This document shows positions 37,390-48,092 of a stretch of 64,000 nucleotides of DNA, piece after piece. How positions within the stretch are numbered: the stretch's first letter is position 1; the number at the start of each line of letters is the position of its first letter. Under the pieces are notes generated by a model. It searched no databases, had not been told where the DNA came from, and saw only the letters and a program-made list of their open reading frames with translations. Both the position numbers and the translations under genes were made by a program. Location: assembly GCF_000002875.2 (NCBI RefSeq), contig NC_009420.2, forward strand, positions 1,588,951-1,652,950, given 5' to 3'. Source of the DNA: Leishmania infantum JPCM5 (Eukaryota > Euglenozoa > Kinetoplastea > Trypanosomatida > Trypanosomatidae).

Positions 37390-40300
37390 ACACCCTCTCT
37401 CCCCCTTCTCTCTGTCTTTATGTCAAAGAAATTTATTTCCTGTTCTCTCTCCATGTCCATAAGACACCATGAGAGCAGCTGCCGAAGACCAAGAAAAGGG
37501 AGAGAGAAGGGGCTAGACCCATAAACGCCCGGGTAAGTGAAGCGCAGATGAAGTGTCCTCCGTGTCAAAGACACTTATCTCCTTTGTTTTCCTGCGGAGG
37601 GAAAAGCACGATGCTGCAAACTTTTTTTCTTTCGTGTGGCTCTCGCTCCCTCTCTCCTTCTGTACCAAACGTGCCTCTGTCCTCGTCAAAATCTGTGTAT
37701 GTGTGTGTGCACGCGCGTGCTCATTCTATCTCTGTCCCTCAACTCTCCACTCTCTCAGTATCTCCAAGACTTGATGCCAACTCGAGAGAAACCAAGGGCA
37801 TACTCCGTCTCTTCCTCCCCGTCCATTTTTACCTCCCCTCGACCTTCCCAGCTATCTTTTCCGTTTCTATCACGTGCCTGTGTGTGCGTGTGCTCCATCT
37901 TGTTCGTGTCTTTCTGATTCGTGTCTTTCCCCCCTCTACTCTGTTTTTCTTTGTTCCTTGTTCCCTTTTTTCTTCACCCCCTCCTTTCACATCCCCCTCC
38001 CTTCTGTGTCTCTAACGCTATATTTTTTGCAATCCAAGCTCGCTCCAAAAAAAAAGAAAGAAAAAACGCACAAAATGTTTACATGCATATGCGTACACGT
38101 GATGCAGTCGAGCCTCACCTCTCAGAAGGAAAAAAATCAAGGGGCAACAGAAACAACACTATGTGCTCTCATACCCAATGTGCACGTAAACGTATACCGT
38201 AGGGGGCGTGAAAAAGCGAAGCAGACGCTTGAAGGACGACATACTTTCTCAGTTTTTTTTTTTATCGTCTTTGTTGTCGTCTCGTGTGTGTGTCTGTGTC
38301 TCAGAAATATGCTTGTCCGCAGGAGGGATGCTCTCATGGACACGAAAAAGAATGAATAACGCCACGTCTGTGTTTGTTTCTTTTCTTGCCCCTCTCCCCC
38401 TCCCCGCTTTTCTCGCTCTCTTTCGCTCGTTACGGGGATGTCAGCTGCTGATGGCGCGTCGACTTTTTTCTCTTTTTTATCTCTGTTTTCGCGCACAAGT
38501 TCGAGTCATCTAACTCACACATGCACTCACTTCGTCCCCTCGCTTTTTGCCCGTTCTTTGTACCTCCTGTTTTCCTTTTGTGTTTTTGTGCCTTTCTGTT
38601 CTCTCTTTTCTTTTTTTTTTGATCCGCTTATCATTGTATGCTTGCTTTTATCTTCCACCGTTTCCGCAGCATTTTCCTCGCCTGACGTGCTCCCCTACCT
38701 CTTTCGTCGCCCCCGGGCCCGTTCTCGCCTCCTCTTGACGTTCATTTGGGCCTTCCTTCTCTCTTTTTTTCCTCTCCCCCCTTTTTTCGCTAGTATTTTC
38801 ACATACGTTGGTGTGAATATACTCTGCCTTTTTTTTGTTCTGTCTCTCACGCGTGCGTGCTTGCTTGCGTGCCCCACTTTTCCCTTTGCGCCTCCACACG
38901 TGTCGTCTCTCTCTTTTTCTTTGTATCGTTGTGTACGTTCCACTGACCCTACTCCCTTACCCTCCCCTACGCGCCACTCACCTCCGCGCAGCATCAAACT
39001 AGATACCCCTGCACGCGGTCTCAGTATCCGGTGTCGTGCATCTGAGCCGTTCACCCCCTCCTCCCTCCCTCCGTCCGCCTGCGGGGACGCGAAAATGAAA
39101 AGAGAAGTCGTAAAAGAAATGGAAGATGGAGGAGGAGGAGTAGGAGCAGAGGAGGGTTGGAGGTGCAGCCGAACACTAAAAGAGGCAACAACAGAAACGA
39201 TAAATCAAACGCTGCATCTCAGCACCGTCGTCATCGCTACGATGTGGAAGAGGGAAAGAGGGAAGCACTCACACTTACCCACTCACACATCCACGTACAC
39301 GAAAATACATAGCATCCGTTTCAAACGGGGCCGAAGTTGACATAACGACAAGCAAAGGCGACGTGGGAGAACGAAAAAAAACAAAGAATACAAAGGAAAT
39401 CAATCAGTGGCAGACACAATCGAAAATCTCTTCACTGATTCCTTTTTTTTTTTTGGGATGAGGGGGGCGGTTGTGTGTGTGTGTGGGGGGGGGGTCGTTT
39501 CGTTTTCTCTCGCTCGTTTTCTTCCTTCTGAAAACTGCCTCCGCGTTTGTGTCTGTTTACACGTGCCTGCACGCCCCTGCTTCACTCCAGCGCTCACTTG
39601 ATCTTTCCGACGTGTATTGTGTCACCTTGCGAATGGCGACTCCTACGAATCCCCATCCTCCTCTCCTCCTCTTGTGCGCCTTTGCTTTGCCTTTTTATTG
39701 CTTCCTCACCCTCTATTTTCTCTTCTACCTTTTTTTTGTGGTTGATTTTCCGAAGTTTGCTGTTCCTTGTGTACATAGTTGTCTTTTTTTTCTTTGCCCC
39801 CCCCCTTCCTCTTGCTGTCGTTTATCTTTCGCTGCTGTGTGTGTGTGTGCATGTTTTTCTTTTTCTTTTCTGTTGCTTTTCGCTTTACGTCTCCGGCCTC
39901 CTGCGTATGTTTGTGCAGACATGCCCTACTATCTGTATTTTTTTCTTCACTTTCCGTTTTCATGTACTGTTTTCGCCTCTTCTACTCCTTCTTTTCACTT
40001 TATTGCTCTCTCCTTTTTCATTCTTCGAACCTGCGTTGAGGTCTTCGTGGTTTTATTTTTGTGTTGCTTTTATGCTTCTCTTGTCGCTTCGCACGCTTTC
40101 GTTCTTCTTGTGTTGCTAACCACTTCGTCCGCTGCTATAAACACGCCCTCATACATGCAGGCACACATACACGCACGCACGTGCTCTTTTTGTTCGATAA
40201 AGTCACTCTTTTTCTGTCTATTACTTCTCTCTTCACGCCCTTGACATTATTTATTTATTTCCCGCTCCTTGCTTCACACAACTCACCGTCTCCTCTCCAG

Positions 40301-40849
40301 CTCGCAGGATCTCTCTCGCACCTCTCCTCATTTCTCGAGCGTGCAGAGGGACGCTTGAGGAGAGGGGCCAAAGGCGCATCTTCCTCTCTTCTAAACCTTT
40401 TGGACAATGCAGTATACTCCAAAAAAAAAAAAACGAAGCGAGAGAAAATGCAGAGAGCGAAAGAGAATCTGTGTTTTCAGACAGGAACCAACGACGAGAG
40501 TGGCTTGCATTCCCCTTTCTCTCACTCTTCATGTGCTCGCCTTCTACTACATTCTTCACCAATTTCGCGTGTCGCTTTTATTTTTTATTTTCTCTTTACA
40601 ATGCTTCTTCCTACGACTGTTTTTTTTTTCGTTTTCGTTTTGTTTTCTCTCCCTGACGTACATCTTTTCGTTCTCTCTCTCTGCGTGTATGCGTGTGTAG
40701 GTGTGTGCAAACCTCTGCCTCTGCATGCGTGGCTGAGCGTGTGCCTCCCTCAAGAGCACAGCCGCATCCAAAGGTGAACGACAACACGACGCGAACAGAA
40801 ATCAAAGATGCAAGAAAAAGCAGAGAAAATGCCTCCTATTTTTTTTCAC

Positions 40850-40871
40850 ACACACACACACACACACACAC
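40850..40871. repeat. (CA)n dinucleotide repeat
   Basis: Short CA run in the gene desert. Confidence 0.8.
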
Positions 40872-43800
40872 TTTTCCGTGCCCCTTTTCGGGGCGTAGTA
40901 GTGTTTTCCTCATCTTTCGCGTCTCTTTTTTTTCGTTCAATCGTTCGCTTCCAACAACAACAACACTAAAAAGAAAAGATGCTGACGCTGATGCTCACTT
41001 GCCTACGAAGCACTTCCGTCTCTCTCTGTCTCTCTGTCTGTCTGTCTTTCTCTGACTTCATCCTCCGTTTGGAAGAACAAGAAAAAAGAAAGTTTTTTTT
41101 TTTTGCGCGCGTTCACGCCATTTCCAGCTTTTGCTCTCTTTTTGTGTGTGTGTGTTTGTGTTGCGGAGGCCTTTTCCCTGTCTCTTAGCACCTTTTCTGT
41201 TTTCTTTTTTCGTGTGTGTGTGTTTCAAAATGTTTTTTCTTTTTTTTTGCATCAGTGGTCTCAGACGCGTTGTGACCAACATGTGTGTGAGTGTGCCTGT
41301 GTGCGCTCTCGTTTTCGTTTTTTTGTACGTCTCTGTTTGCGCACTGTGCTCTTGCCTCTCTGCGAAAGCGTGTAGAGTGTTCGCACGCGTAGAGCTGGAG
41401 GTGTCAAGAGCGAAAGAGTTTGGGGCAGTCCATTGGACAAAGAGGAGTGAAGCAGGATGCTGCGAATCGAAAGGGATGAAGACCGTAGATAGTAAGCCAC
41501 GCATCACCTAGAGTTCGTGTCATTTTTTCTTATGCCACCAGCAATGGTCTTCGTTTCTGATCTGAAGGCTTCTCTCCGGCTATCTTTACTGGCACCCTCG
41601 CAGCTAGCCACCGCTTCTCGCTTGCTCTCACTTTTCTTTTCCTCCGTTGAACTCCCCTTGGGACGCTTGCGCAAAGTGGCGCCACGTCGATTGAATTGGC
41701 CGGAGGGGCGAAACGAAAGGAGAGATGCGAAAAGAGATAGCATCCATGTTTTCTCTCCCTCTTTCCTTACCCCCTCTCTTCTTTTTTTCGTTTTTTTTTT
41801 GTGTTTGGCACACAAGGGGCCGGAGCAAAGACCGAGGTCGTCGGCGAACAGTCAGGAATCAGGAAATCGAAGGGTTTCCTTCACTCATACCAATGATGCC
41901 CACCCATCTCGCTTCTTTCCCTAGAAAGAGAGAGCTGACCTTCAAATGCAGCATTTACTCCCTTTAAGTATTTGAAGCGTTGCCATATCGTAGACGTGTT
42001 CGCTCTCACCTCGACTTCTTTACTTCTACCCTCCACTCGTGCGTGTGTGTCTTAGCTCATCGATATCTGTCAAGGAGAACGCTTTCTTGCCGTTCTCGTC
42101 GCCACTACTACCTGATTCTCTCATGCTGACAGAAAAAAGAAAAGGGAGGATGCAACATCGTTACCCGCGAAGCTATCTACACGAAACAGGGATGCAACGG
42201 GGGAGTGTTTTTCGTTGTTCATTCTCCCTCTCTTTGTCCCACTTTCTTCATGCATATTCCTCTCTCTTGTATATCTATTATATAGCGTTGGTAGAACAGC
42301 GGAGACGTTTTTTTTTTTGCGGGCGTTTTTTCCAGCGCCTCCCCTTTTTTTCGTCAACTTTTTTGTTGAGCGTAAAGTTTTTTTTTTGTTTCCTCTCTCA
42401 CACGCCTCACACACTCTTTCTTGAGTGAGTGCAAAGGCGTGTGCTTGTTTTGTTTTGTTGGGCTGTGCAGGGGGTGGGGTCTCACTACACGGTTCCAGCT
42501 GCCGTCGCTCCTACTTGATAGTGCCTGTGAGGGAAGGGGCGAGGTCTCGGTGTGGGCGTGCCGCTGGGTTCACCCCCGCTGCGCGGGTAGAGGTTTCATT
42601 CCACGCCGCCATTTCCACCACTTGCACATGACGTGATCGTGCTTGGTCTGCTTTTGCATTTCTGCTCTACCGAGGACGGGAGAGGAAGTGACCAGCGCCA
42701 AGCCAGCTGGCGAGATAGGGAGGGAGGGGTGGGGGCAACAGGATGCACACTTGCGCGATGCTGTGGCACAGCCAGAAAATTAACTCGCCTCTGCCCCTTT
42801 CTCTCACTCCTCTACAAACTGCTTTACGGGACGACAGAAAATGAAAGAAAACTCTACTACGTGAATGGTAACGATGGGGTGGAGGTTAGGGCGAAAGGCG
42901 CTGTAGACGGATGCATCTCTTTGCCCCATTGTGCTGCACTGCTCATCCTCGCCTCTCTACCTCCTTCTTACATCTGTTCGCGTTGCAAAACATGGAGCTG
43001 GCCATGAACGCCATCCTATCAGTGCCCCCCCTCCCCACTGTGTTTTCCTTCCATGCCTGCACGTTAGTGTGAGTCATCTCTTTTACATCCCCTTTTCATC
43101 TTCGTTTTGTGTTGTTTTGCTTGGCTCGAAAGTTTTTCCCTTTGCACTGCTGTTACCAGACGCGAATCTCTCTTTGTGTACGTGGCTGTGTCAGTTAGGT
43201 GGTTAACTTTGCGCCGAAAGTTACGTGCGCGCAGAGGGCCCGAATGCTTCACACTCGCGCATTCGCACCCCGTCGGTTCTCCTCACCAACCTGGACCCGC
43301 GTCTGCGGCCGAGGTACTCAGCTGCGAGGAAAAGAAGAGCAGAGCTGCTTGCACCGGTGCCTCCCCCCCCCCCAAGAGCGATGAAGAGCCCCAATACAGG
43401 GCGACAGAGAATGGATAAACAGAGCAAATCAGCTGATTCATGCCTCCTTCTCTTTCTCTATTTTCCTACTCTGTTGTCCCCGTTCTTCTGCCTCTCAAAT
43501 CACTCTGTACATTTCTTCTCCACAGCGCTGTGCGCGTGCGTCTAGTGCGAGCTGGCAGCGACCTCTGATGGCTCTTTTTTCGGCTCGTTCTTTCCATGGC
43601 GCCTCCTTCAGAGCGGCACGTTATGAGCTCTCTGTGCACAGACACGTGTTTCTTCGTGGGCTTCTTCCGCTTGACACACCCAGTCCTTTCAGAGGCGTGT
43701 GAATTCGTTAGAAGGTGGAGTGCCCCTGCCGCCACACACTCATGGCAGCATCTCCCACCTGTCGAGGCACATGCGGGCAAGTCATCCAGGCACGCTCCCC

Positions 43801-44144
43801 CCGGCGACAGGGACGGGAGTGGAAGATGGAAGATGAAGACGGCGAGCCCATTCCCTCAGACAACAGCGCCGTCTCGACGCAGGCCCCAGGGCCCGAAAAT
43901 GCGAGCACTGTGCGCACGCGCTGCGAAGCACAGCTGGTATGGTGCATCACACGCAAACAAGGCATGCAGAGGTGGGGGGAGGGAAGAGCGAGAAGCGTAA
44001 AGGTCGCGAAGGGATGCATACGAATCAATCCCGCACAGCGCGTGCGTGCGAAGTATGCGGCGTCGCTTACATCCCGACCGGATGTGCTGATGAGGCACAG
44101 ATGCCGGAAGCATGACGAGAGCATCCCGAATCTAATTATCGAGT

Positions 44145-44630
44145 CCTCCAGACCTCAATGTGGGGAGTCACCACACCGTGGTATGGGATGCCGCGGCTTG
44201 GGGCGACTGAGGGTGGAACATGGCACGCAGGCAGCGGGGGAGGGTGCAGGGTCTCGGAGGGCCCTGACCTGAGAGGCTGGCCGACCTCCTCCTTGATCTC
44301 ATCCGGCATGCGCCTAGGCCACACCCCCTGCTGTCCCGCACGACTGACGCCGCTGTGTCCGCCCTCGAGCAGGGCCCTGGGCCGCGGCGTGCTTTGGGTC
44401 GAGGCGTGCAGTGCAGCCGGGCCCGCGTGGCGCTGGTCTCTCAGCACGCACCCGAAGGAGGGGCAAGGGCGGACAAGGAGAGCCGGTTGGTCGCATGGCC
44501 CGATTCGACGGCAGGTGGCTTGTGCCAGACACCCAGGATTGAGCCGCAGTGCAAGAGCGGTAGGAGCAGTGTGGGTGTGCATGCGCCTGAGTGTGGAGTT
44601 GCTCACGGTGGAGGGACATGTCGGAAAAAA
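44145..44630 (+). mobile_element. Candidate SIDER-like element, sense orientation, divergent
   Basis: GC-rich, non-repetitive segment ending in an A6 tail at 44625-44630. Its last about 45 bp resemble the 3' end of the 36222-36759 element: GTGGAGTT(..)GCTCA(T/C)GGTG, then GGACA(A/T)GTC(A/G)GAAAAAA. The start, ACCTCAATGTGG at 44152-44163, resembles the ACCTCAA-CGTGG core of the Pr77 hallmark. The interior does not align clearly with the other two copies, so it may belong to another SIDER subgroup. No convincing target-site duplication was found. The 5' limit is approximate. Confidence 0.5.
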
Positions 44631-45337
44631 TAGCTTCTCGCGGCGCTTAGTGGTTTCGTCGCTGTGTAGGTTTTTTTCGATGGTTTTCCATTTTCCTTTT
44701 TGCGGTGTCGCCTTTCTCTCTTCAGCTAGCCGCTTGCCTAGTTCTGCTTACACGTCTGTCTGCCTCTGTCTGTGTGTGTGTTTGAGAAGATATCTCTACG
44801 TCTTTCGAGTTTTTTCTTATGTTTCGCGTTTGGACCCCCACCTCATTTCCAGCTGCTCACCGCCTGCTGTACGAGCTGTGCCGCTATCCACGGCCTTCTC
44901 GTACACGTAGCCCACCCCGATTCCGTTTCCCGTATCATCCCCCCACATAGCAGTCAATCCACTCTACCCCTACCGCTGTTGAGAGCTTCCAAGAAGACAG
45001 AAAAAGATACCGTAACGATAAGACGCGCTGCCACACACGTAAACGTGCAAAGGTGGGAGAGGTCTCTGATGCAGCATTCTCACTCACCTGCGAACCTTGT
45101 TGTATTTGGTGTTTATCGTCTCACTCGTGTGCCCTTCCTGTTTCCATCCTCTCTTCTGTCCCCCGCTTCCTCACTCGGCAACCGAAACCATCACCGGCGT
45201 TGCATACAGCTGCGCTCCTCATGCTGACCGCGCATCGCACCCGCCCACACACTTGCGCGCAGAAAGCAAACAAAACGGATGATCGTGGAAGAAGAGAAAA
45301 CACCTCTGCTTTTTTTTTCACGGAAACGTCAACAGCC

Positions 45338-46633
45338 ATGAACTCCACGACCACCATCTCTACAGATCCTGACGCCTCGTTCTCGCGCGCTGCATCGCGT
45401 GTTTCGACACCCGGCACCATGAGTGTACTGGTGCCGTACAAGCGCCCTGGGCAGAAGTCTTCCATGGCGCCCGGTGGCGCCTCTCAGCAGCAACGGTCCT
45501 TACAATCGGCGTACGCAGGCAAAAGCATCAGAACATCCGCGTCAACCCTTAGTAGCTCTGTGCCGCCGCACGGCGCTGGAGCCGCCTCGCGTGGCGATCA
45601 AAGCCGGAGGGGGAACGGCGCTCCTGATGGCACGCTAAACTCATATTCGTCGCACCCGGCAGCGCCACTGGATCGTCCGCGCGACGAGGAGTTTGACGCG
45701 GTGGAGCGGCGGGCCCGCATGGCGTTGGAAAGTATCGCGACGCGGGATGAAGACTTGGAGCCGAGCATGGGCGATCATATCGAGGTTCTGCAGTCGTACC
45801 GTACTGCGTGCGAAGCGCGCGCGATGTACCGCGAAGCTTACCTTGTGCAGCAGGTGCTGAGGAATCTGCGGCTTGAGGAGGAGAGCCGGCATGTGCGCGG
45901 CATCACGGAACAGCAGATGGAGGAGCGCCGAATTCTCGAGGAGGCGCACCGCCAAGAGTTTCGCGAGTTTCACCACTCCTGGAACGCCCGCATCGACGCA
46001 TTTGAGGAGGAGCAGCTGGATGCTGAGCTGGCGCTGCTGGAGCGGCAAAACGAAGAACTCATTCGCTTTCAGGAAGAGATGCGAAACTTCCAGCCTCGTC
46101 TTCTCAGGTACAGCCGCTCGCTGCTCGAGTCTCGCCTGAAGCAGCAGACACTAGCCAAGCAGCGCGACTACGTGGCGGCACAGGCGCAAAAGGCGCATGC
46201 CGAAGCGATCGAGGTGGGGGACATTGAGCGCTTCGAGGCTGCCCGTATGAGTCTGTTTGAGCGCCGCGAGTACGCTGCGCGCCATCGCCATCAGCAAGAG
46301 TTATACGCGCTGCGCACGAAGGTGGAGAGCCGCCGACTGTATCTTGAGCGGTACCGCAAGCAGGAGCTTGATGTGCTCTTGCAGCGCTATATAAACGCCC
46401 GCCGTTCCATGGAGTCGCAGCAGAACATCGTTCGCAACAAGACCGGCACGCTACTGCTGAAGCACGCGTGCAATATGAAAACGGATAACAGTGGGACGGC
46501 GGTGCTGGTCGAAAGCGCCGGCTCTGGCGCCTTTGGCACCATGGTGCAGCGACGCCAGGCCTACGAGCTCCGCGCCTCGCAGGGCCCGCCGGATGGGGCC
46601 TCCGCGTCGGTTCACGACGGAAGCACGATGTAG
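45338..46633 (+). CDS. Uncharacterised coiled-coil protein
   Basis: Encodes 431 residues from the ATG at 45338, which follows a short T-run with AG nearby. Not recognised as a named protein. The first about 105 residues are Ser/Ala/Gly-rich and probably disordered. From about residue 110 to 375 the protein is almost continuously helical and charged (E/R/Q/A/L-rich), a likely coiled coil. The segment R-R-S-M-E-S-Q-Q-N-I-V-R-N-K near its end is the most distinctive part. The tail is Gly/Ser-rich. There is no signal peptide or membrane segment. It lies between the 15-kb desert and the nucleoporin gene; neither neighbour says anything about its function. A structural (cytoskeletal or flagellar) role would be in keeping with its shape but is a guess. 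Confidence 0.8.
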   Translation: MNSTTTISTDPDASFSRAASRVSTPGTMSVLVPYKRPGQKSSMAPGGASQQQRSLQSAYAGKSIRTSASTLSSSVPPHGAGAASRGDQSRRGNGAPDGTLNSYSSHPAAPLDRPRDEEFDAVERRARMALESIATRDEDLEPSMGDHIEVLQSYRTACEARAMYREAYLVQQVLRNLRLEEESRHVRGITEQQMEERRILEEAHRQEFREFHHSWNARIDAFEEEQLDAELALLERQNEELIRFQEEMRNFQPRLLRYSRSLLESRLKQQTLAKQRDYVAAQAQKAHAEAIEVGDIERFEAARMSLFERREYAARHRHQQELYALRTKVESRRLYLERYRKQELDVLLQRYINARRSMESQQNIVRNKTGTLLLKHACNMKTDNSGTAVLVESAGSGAFGTMVQRRQAYELRASQGPPDGASASVHDGSTM

Positions 46634-48044
46634 CGAGCGCGTGGGAGTGCGCGTGTGTGTTGCGCCATCTCAAGCAGGGCCAATTATGCGCTATTAGTGG
46701 ACTTGGGTTTCTGCCGACCTTTCGTTCTCTCTCTGGTGTTCTTGCCCTAACACGGGTATTGCTCAATTGGATATCCACCATGCTGCCGATACCATGATGA
46801 TGATGTGTGGTTTTTAAGTTCCACCTCTACTTAGACGTTCGCTGTGGGTTCTGATTTTTTTTGTTTGCTTTTCGTTTTTCTTTTGAGTTTGCCGCGTTTC
46901 CGGCAGGCTTGAAATGGCCGTCCTCCACACAGATGCTGAGGCACCCGGCTGCGAGTGCTTTCGCCCATGAATCGCTTTCTCCGGAAAGAGAGATCGAAAG
47001 GGAAAGCGGAGAGTGCCACGGGTTTGGCCACTAAATGTAGGGTCATACAGCACCGCATTTTTCTTTTTTGCTTGATTGTCTTGCTGGTGTCCTCGCGCGC
47101 TGATGAACTGGCCTGTTCCCGTGCCTTATGTTCGTCGACCTCTGTATAGTTTGTTTTCCCTTCACGCTTCTTTGCCCGCTTTCTGCTCACGCCTATGAGC
47201 ACGGACATGTGCGCTGCGACGATGTACAGCTGTTTTTTTTTTGGTTATTTCTCACTCTGTTTCCACGCCCCTCTTGTGGCTCTGTTTGGCAAGTGTTTCG
47301 CTCCGTATCATGCCCATGCCGGAAACAGAGCCAACAAAAGAGAAACGATGCAGACCCACACAGGGAGGCGCAGGATGGTGCGGCTCCGCCGAAGAACCGA
47401 AGGGCATATCCGTCGAATCGTTTTTCCCTCAAGTCGCTCATCGCTCTCTGCCGCGCTCTCCACACCACCAGCGCTTTTGCGCACAGCCACGCTTACGGTG
47501 TGATGGGGGAGGGGTGCGTATGGCGGGGCGAACCTGTTGCACACCCACACCCACACCCACTTACGCACATGCAAAGGCGCAGAAGGCAGAGGTTTCGGAC
47601 CCGTCCAGGGCTCCTCGCTCATCGCACAAATTACGAAGGGCTCTGCGCGTCACCGCTGGCACTTGCGCGCATGCGTATCATGTTCTGGAGCATGTGGCTC
47701 ACGCCTATGCCGACGGCCTCTGCTCTCTTTTGGACAACCGGGCGGGGAGCTCAGGCTCAGCTCTTTCTTTCGCCTCACTCATCCTCTCTTCTCTGCCTTT
47801 CTTGTGGTTAACGTTTCTCTTTTCTTCGCTGGCGCGGCATCGTGTGCCTTTTTGCATGTATACCGCACACGGCAACACCCACAACAAAACATCTACCATC
47901 CGCTTCGCGCGTACCACACCGCGCCTGCCAGTGTGGTGTCAAAGAAACAACAAAAACTGAAAGAGGAGAGCAAGTAAGTGATCGTTTTGAACACAGTGGA
48001 AGCCGCCGCATGGTGTCGAAGACACTTACTCTACATATTACCGG

Positions 48045-48090
<46 letters not shown>
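46634..48090 (+). other. Intergenic spacer ending in a CA microsatellite
   Basis: About 1.45 kb of mixed-composition untranslated sequence with several T-rich tracts (for example near 46855-46885 and 47230-47250). A short CACACC repeat lies near 47540-47563. The spacer ends in the long (CA)n directly before the next start codon. No gene is supported. Confidence 0.6.
48049..48090. repeat. (CA)21 microsatellite abutting the nucleoporin start codon
   Basis: Forty-two bases of uninterrupted CA dinucleotides end exactly one base before the ATG at 48091. Translated in the gene's frame it would give alternating Thr-His. Confidence 0.95.

Positions 48091-48092
<2 letters not shown>

Larger units (their letters stand above)
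30139..45337 (+). other. 15.2-kb gene-free stretch, strongly T/C-rich on the plus strand
   Basis: No protein or RNA gene could be supported over about 15 kb, unusually long for this gene density. From about 30200 to 42000 the plus strand is dominated by T/C tracts, T8-T11 homopolymers and short dinucleotide repeats, with A-rich islands. Compared with this, 42400-44650 is GC-richer and mixed in composition. Two SIDER-like elements lie inside (36222-36759 minus; 44145-44630 plus). Open frames on the plus strand are Phe/Ser/Leu/Cys-rich and those on the minus strand Lys/Arg/Glu-rich, as expected of translated pyrimidine or purine tracts; several also lack an ATG. Confidence 0.6.

Noticed and set aside
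38438..39340. 300-codon frame in the gene desert
   Set aside because: Phe/Ser/Leu/Pro-rich translation of pyrimidine tracts; no motif, and composition unlike the real genes here.
42421..42800. Possible fourth SIDER
   Set aside because: Composition shifts to GC-rich, but the 5' hallmark and the shared internal blocks were not found; only a vague CAGAAAA-type end near 42772.
43708..44272. Overlapping frames on both strands between 43.7 and 44.3 kb
   Set aside because: GC-rich non-repetitive DNA gives chance frames; the right part overlaps the SIDER-like element and no protein motif is visible.
48049..48090. CRISPR-like or tandem-array interpretation of the CA run
   Set aside because: Simple dinucleotide microsatellite without spacers; common in these genomes.
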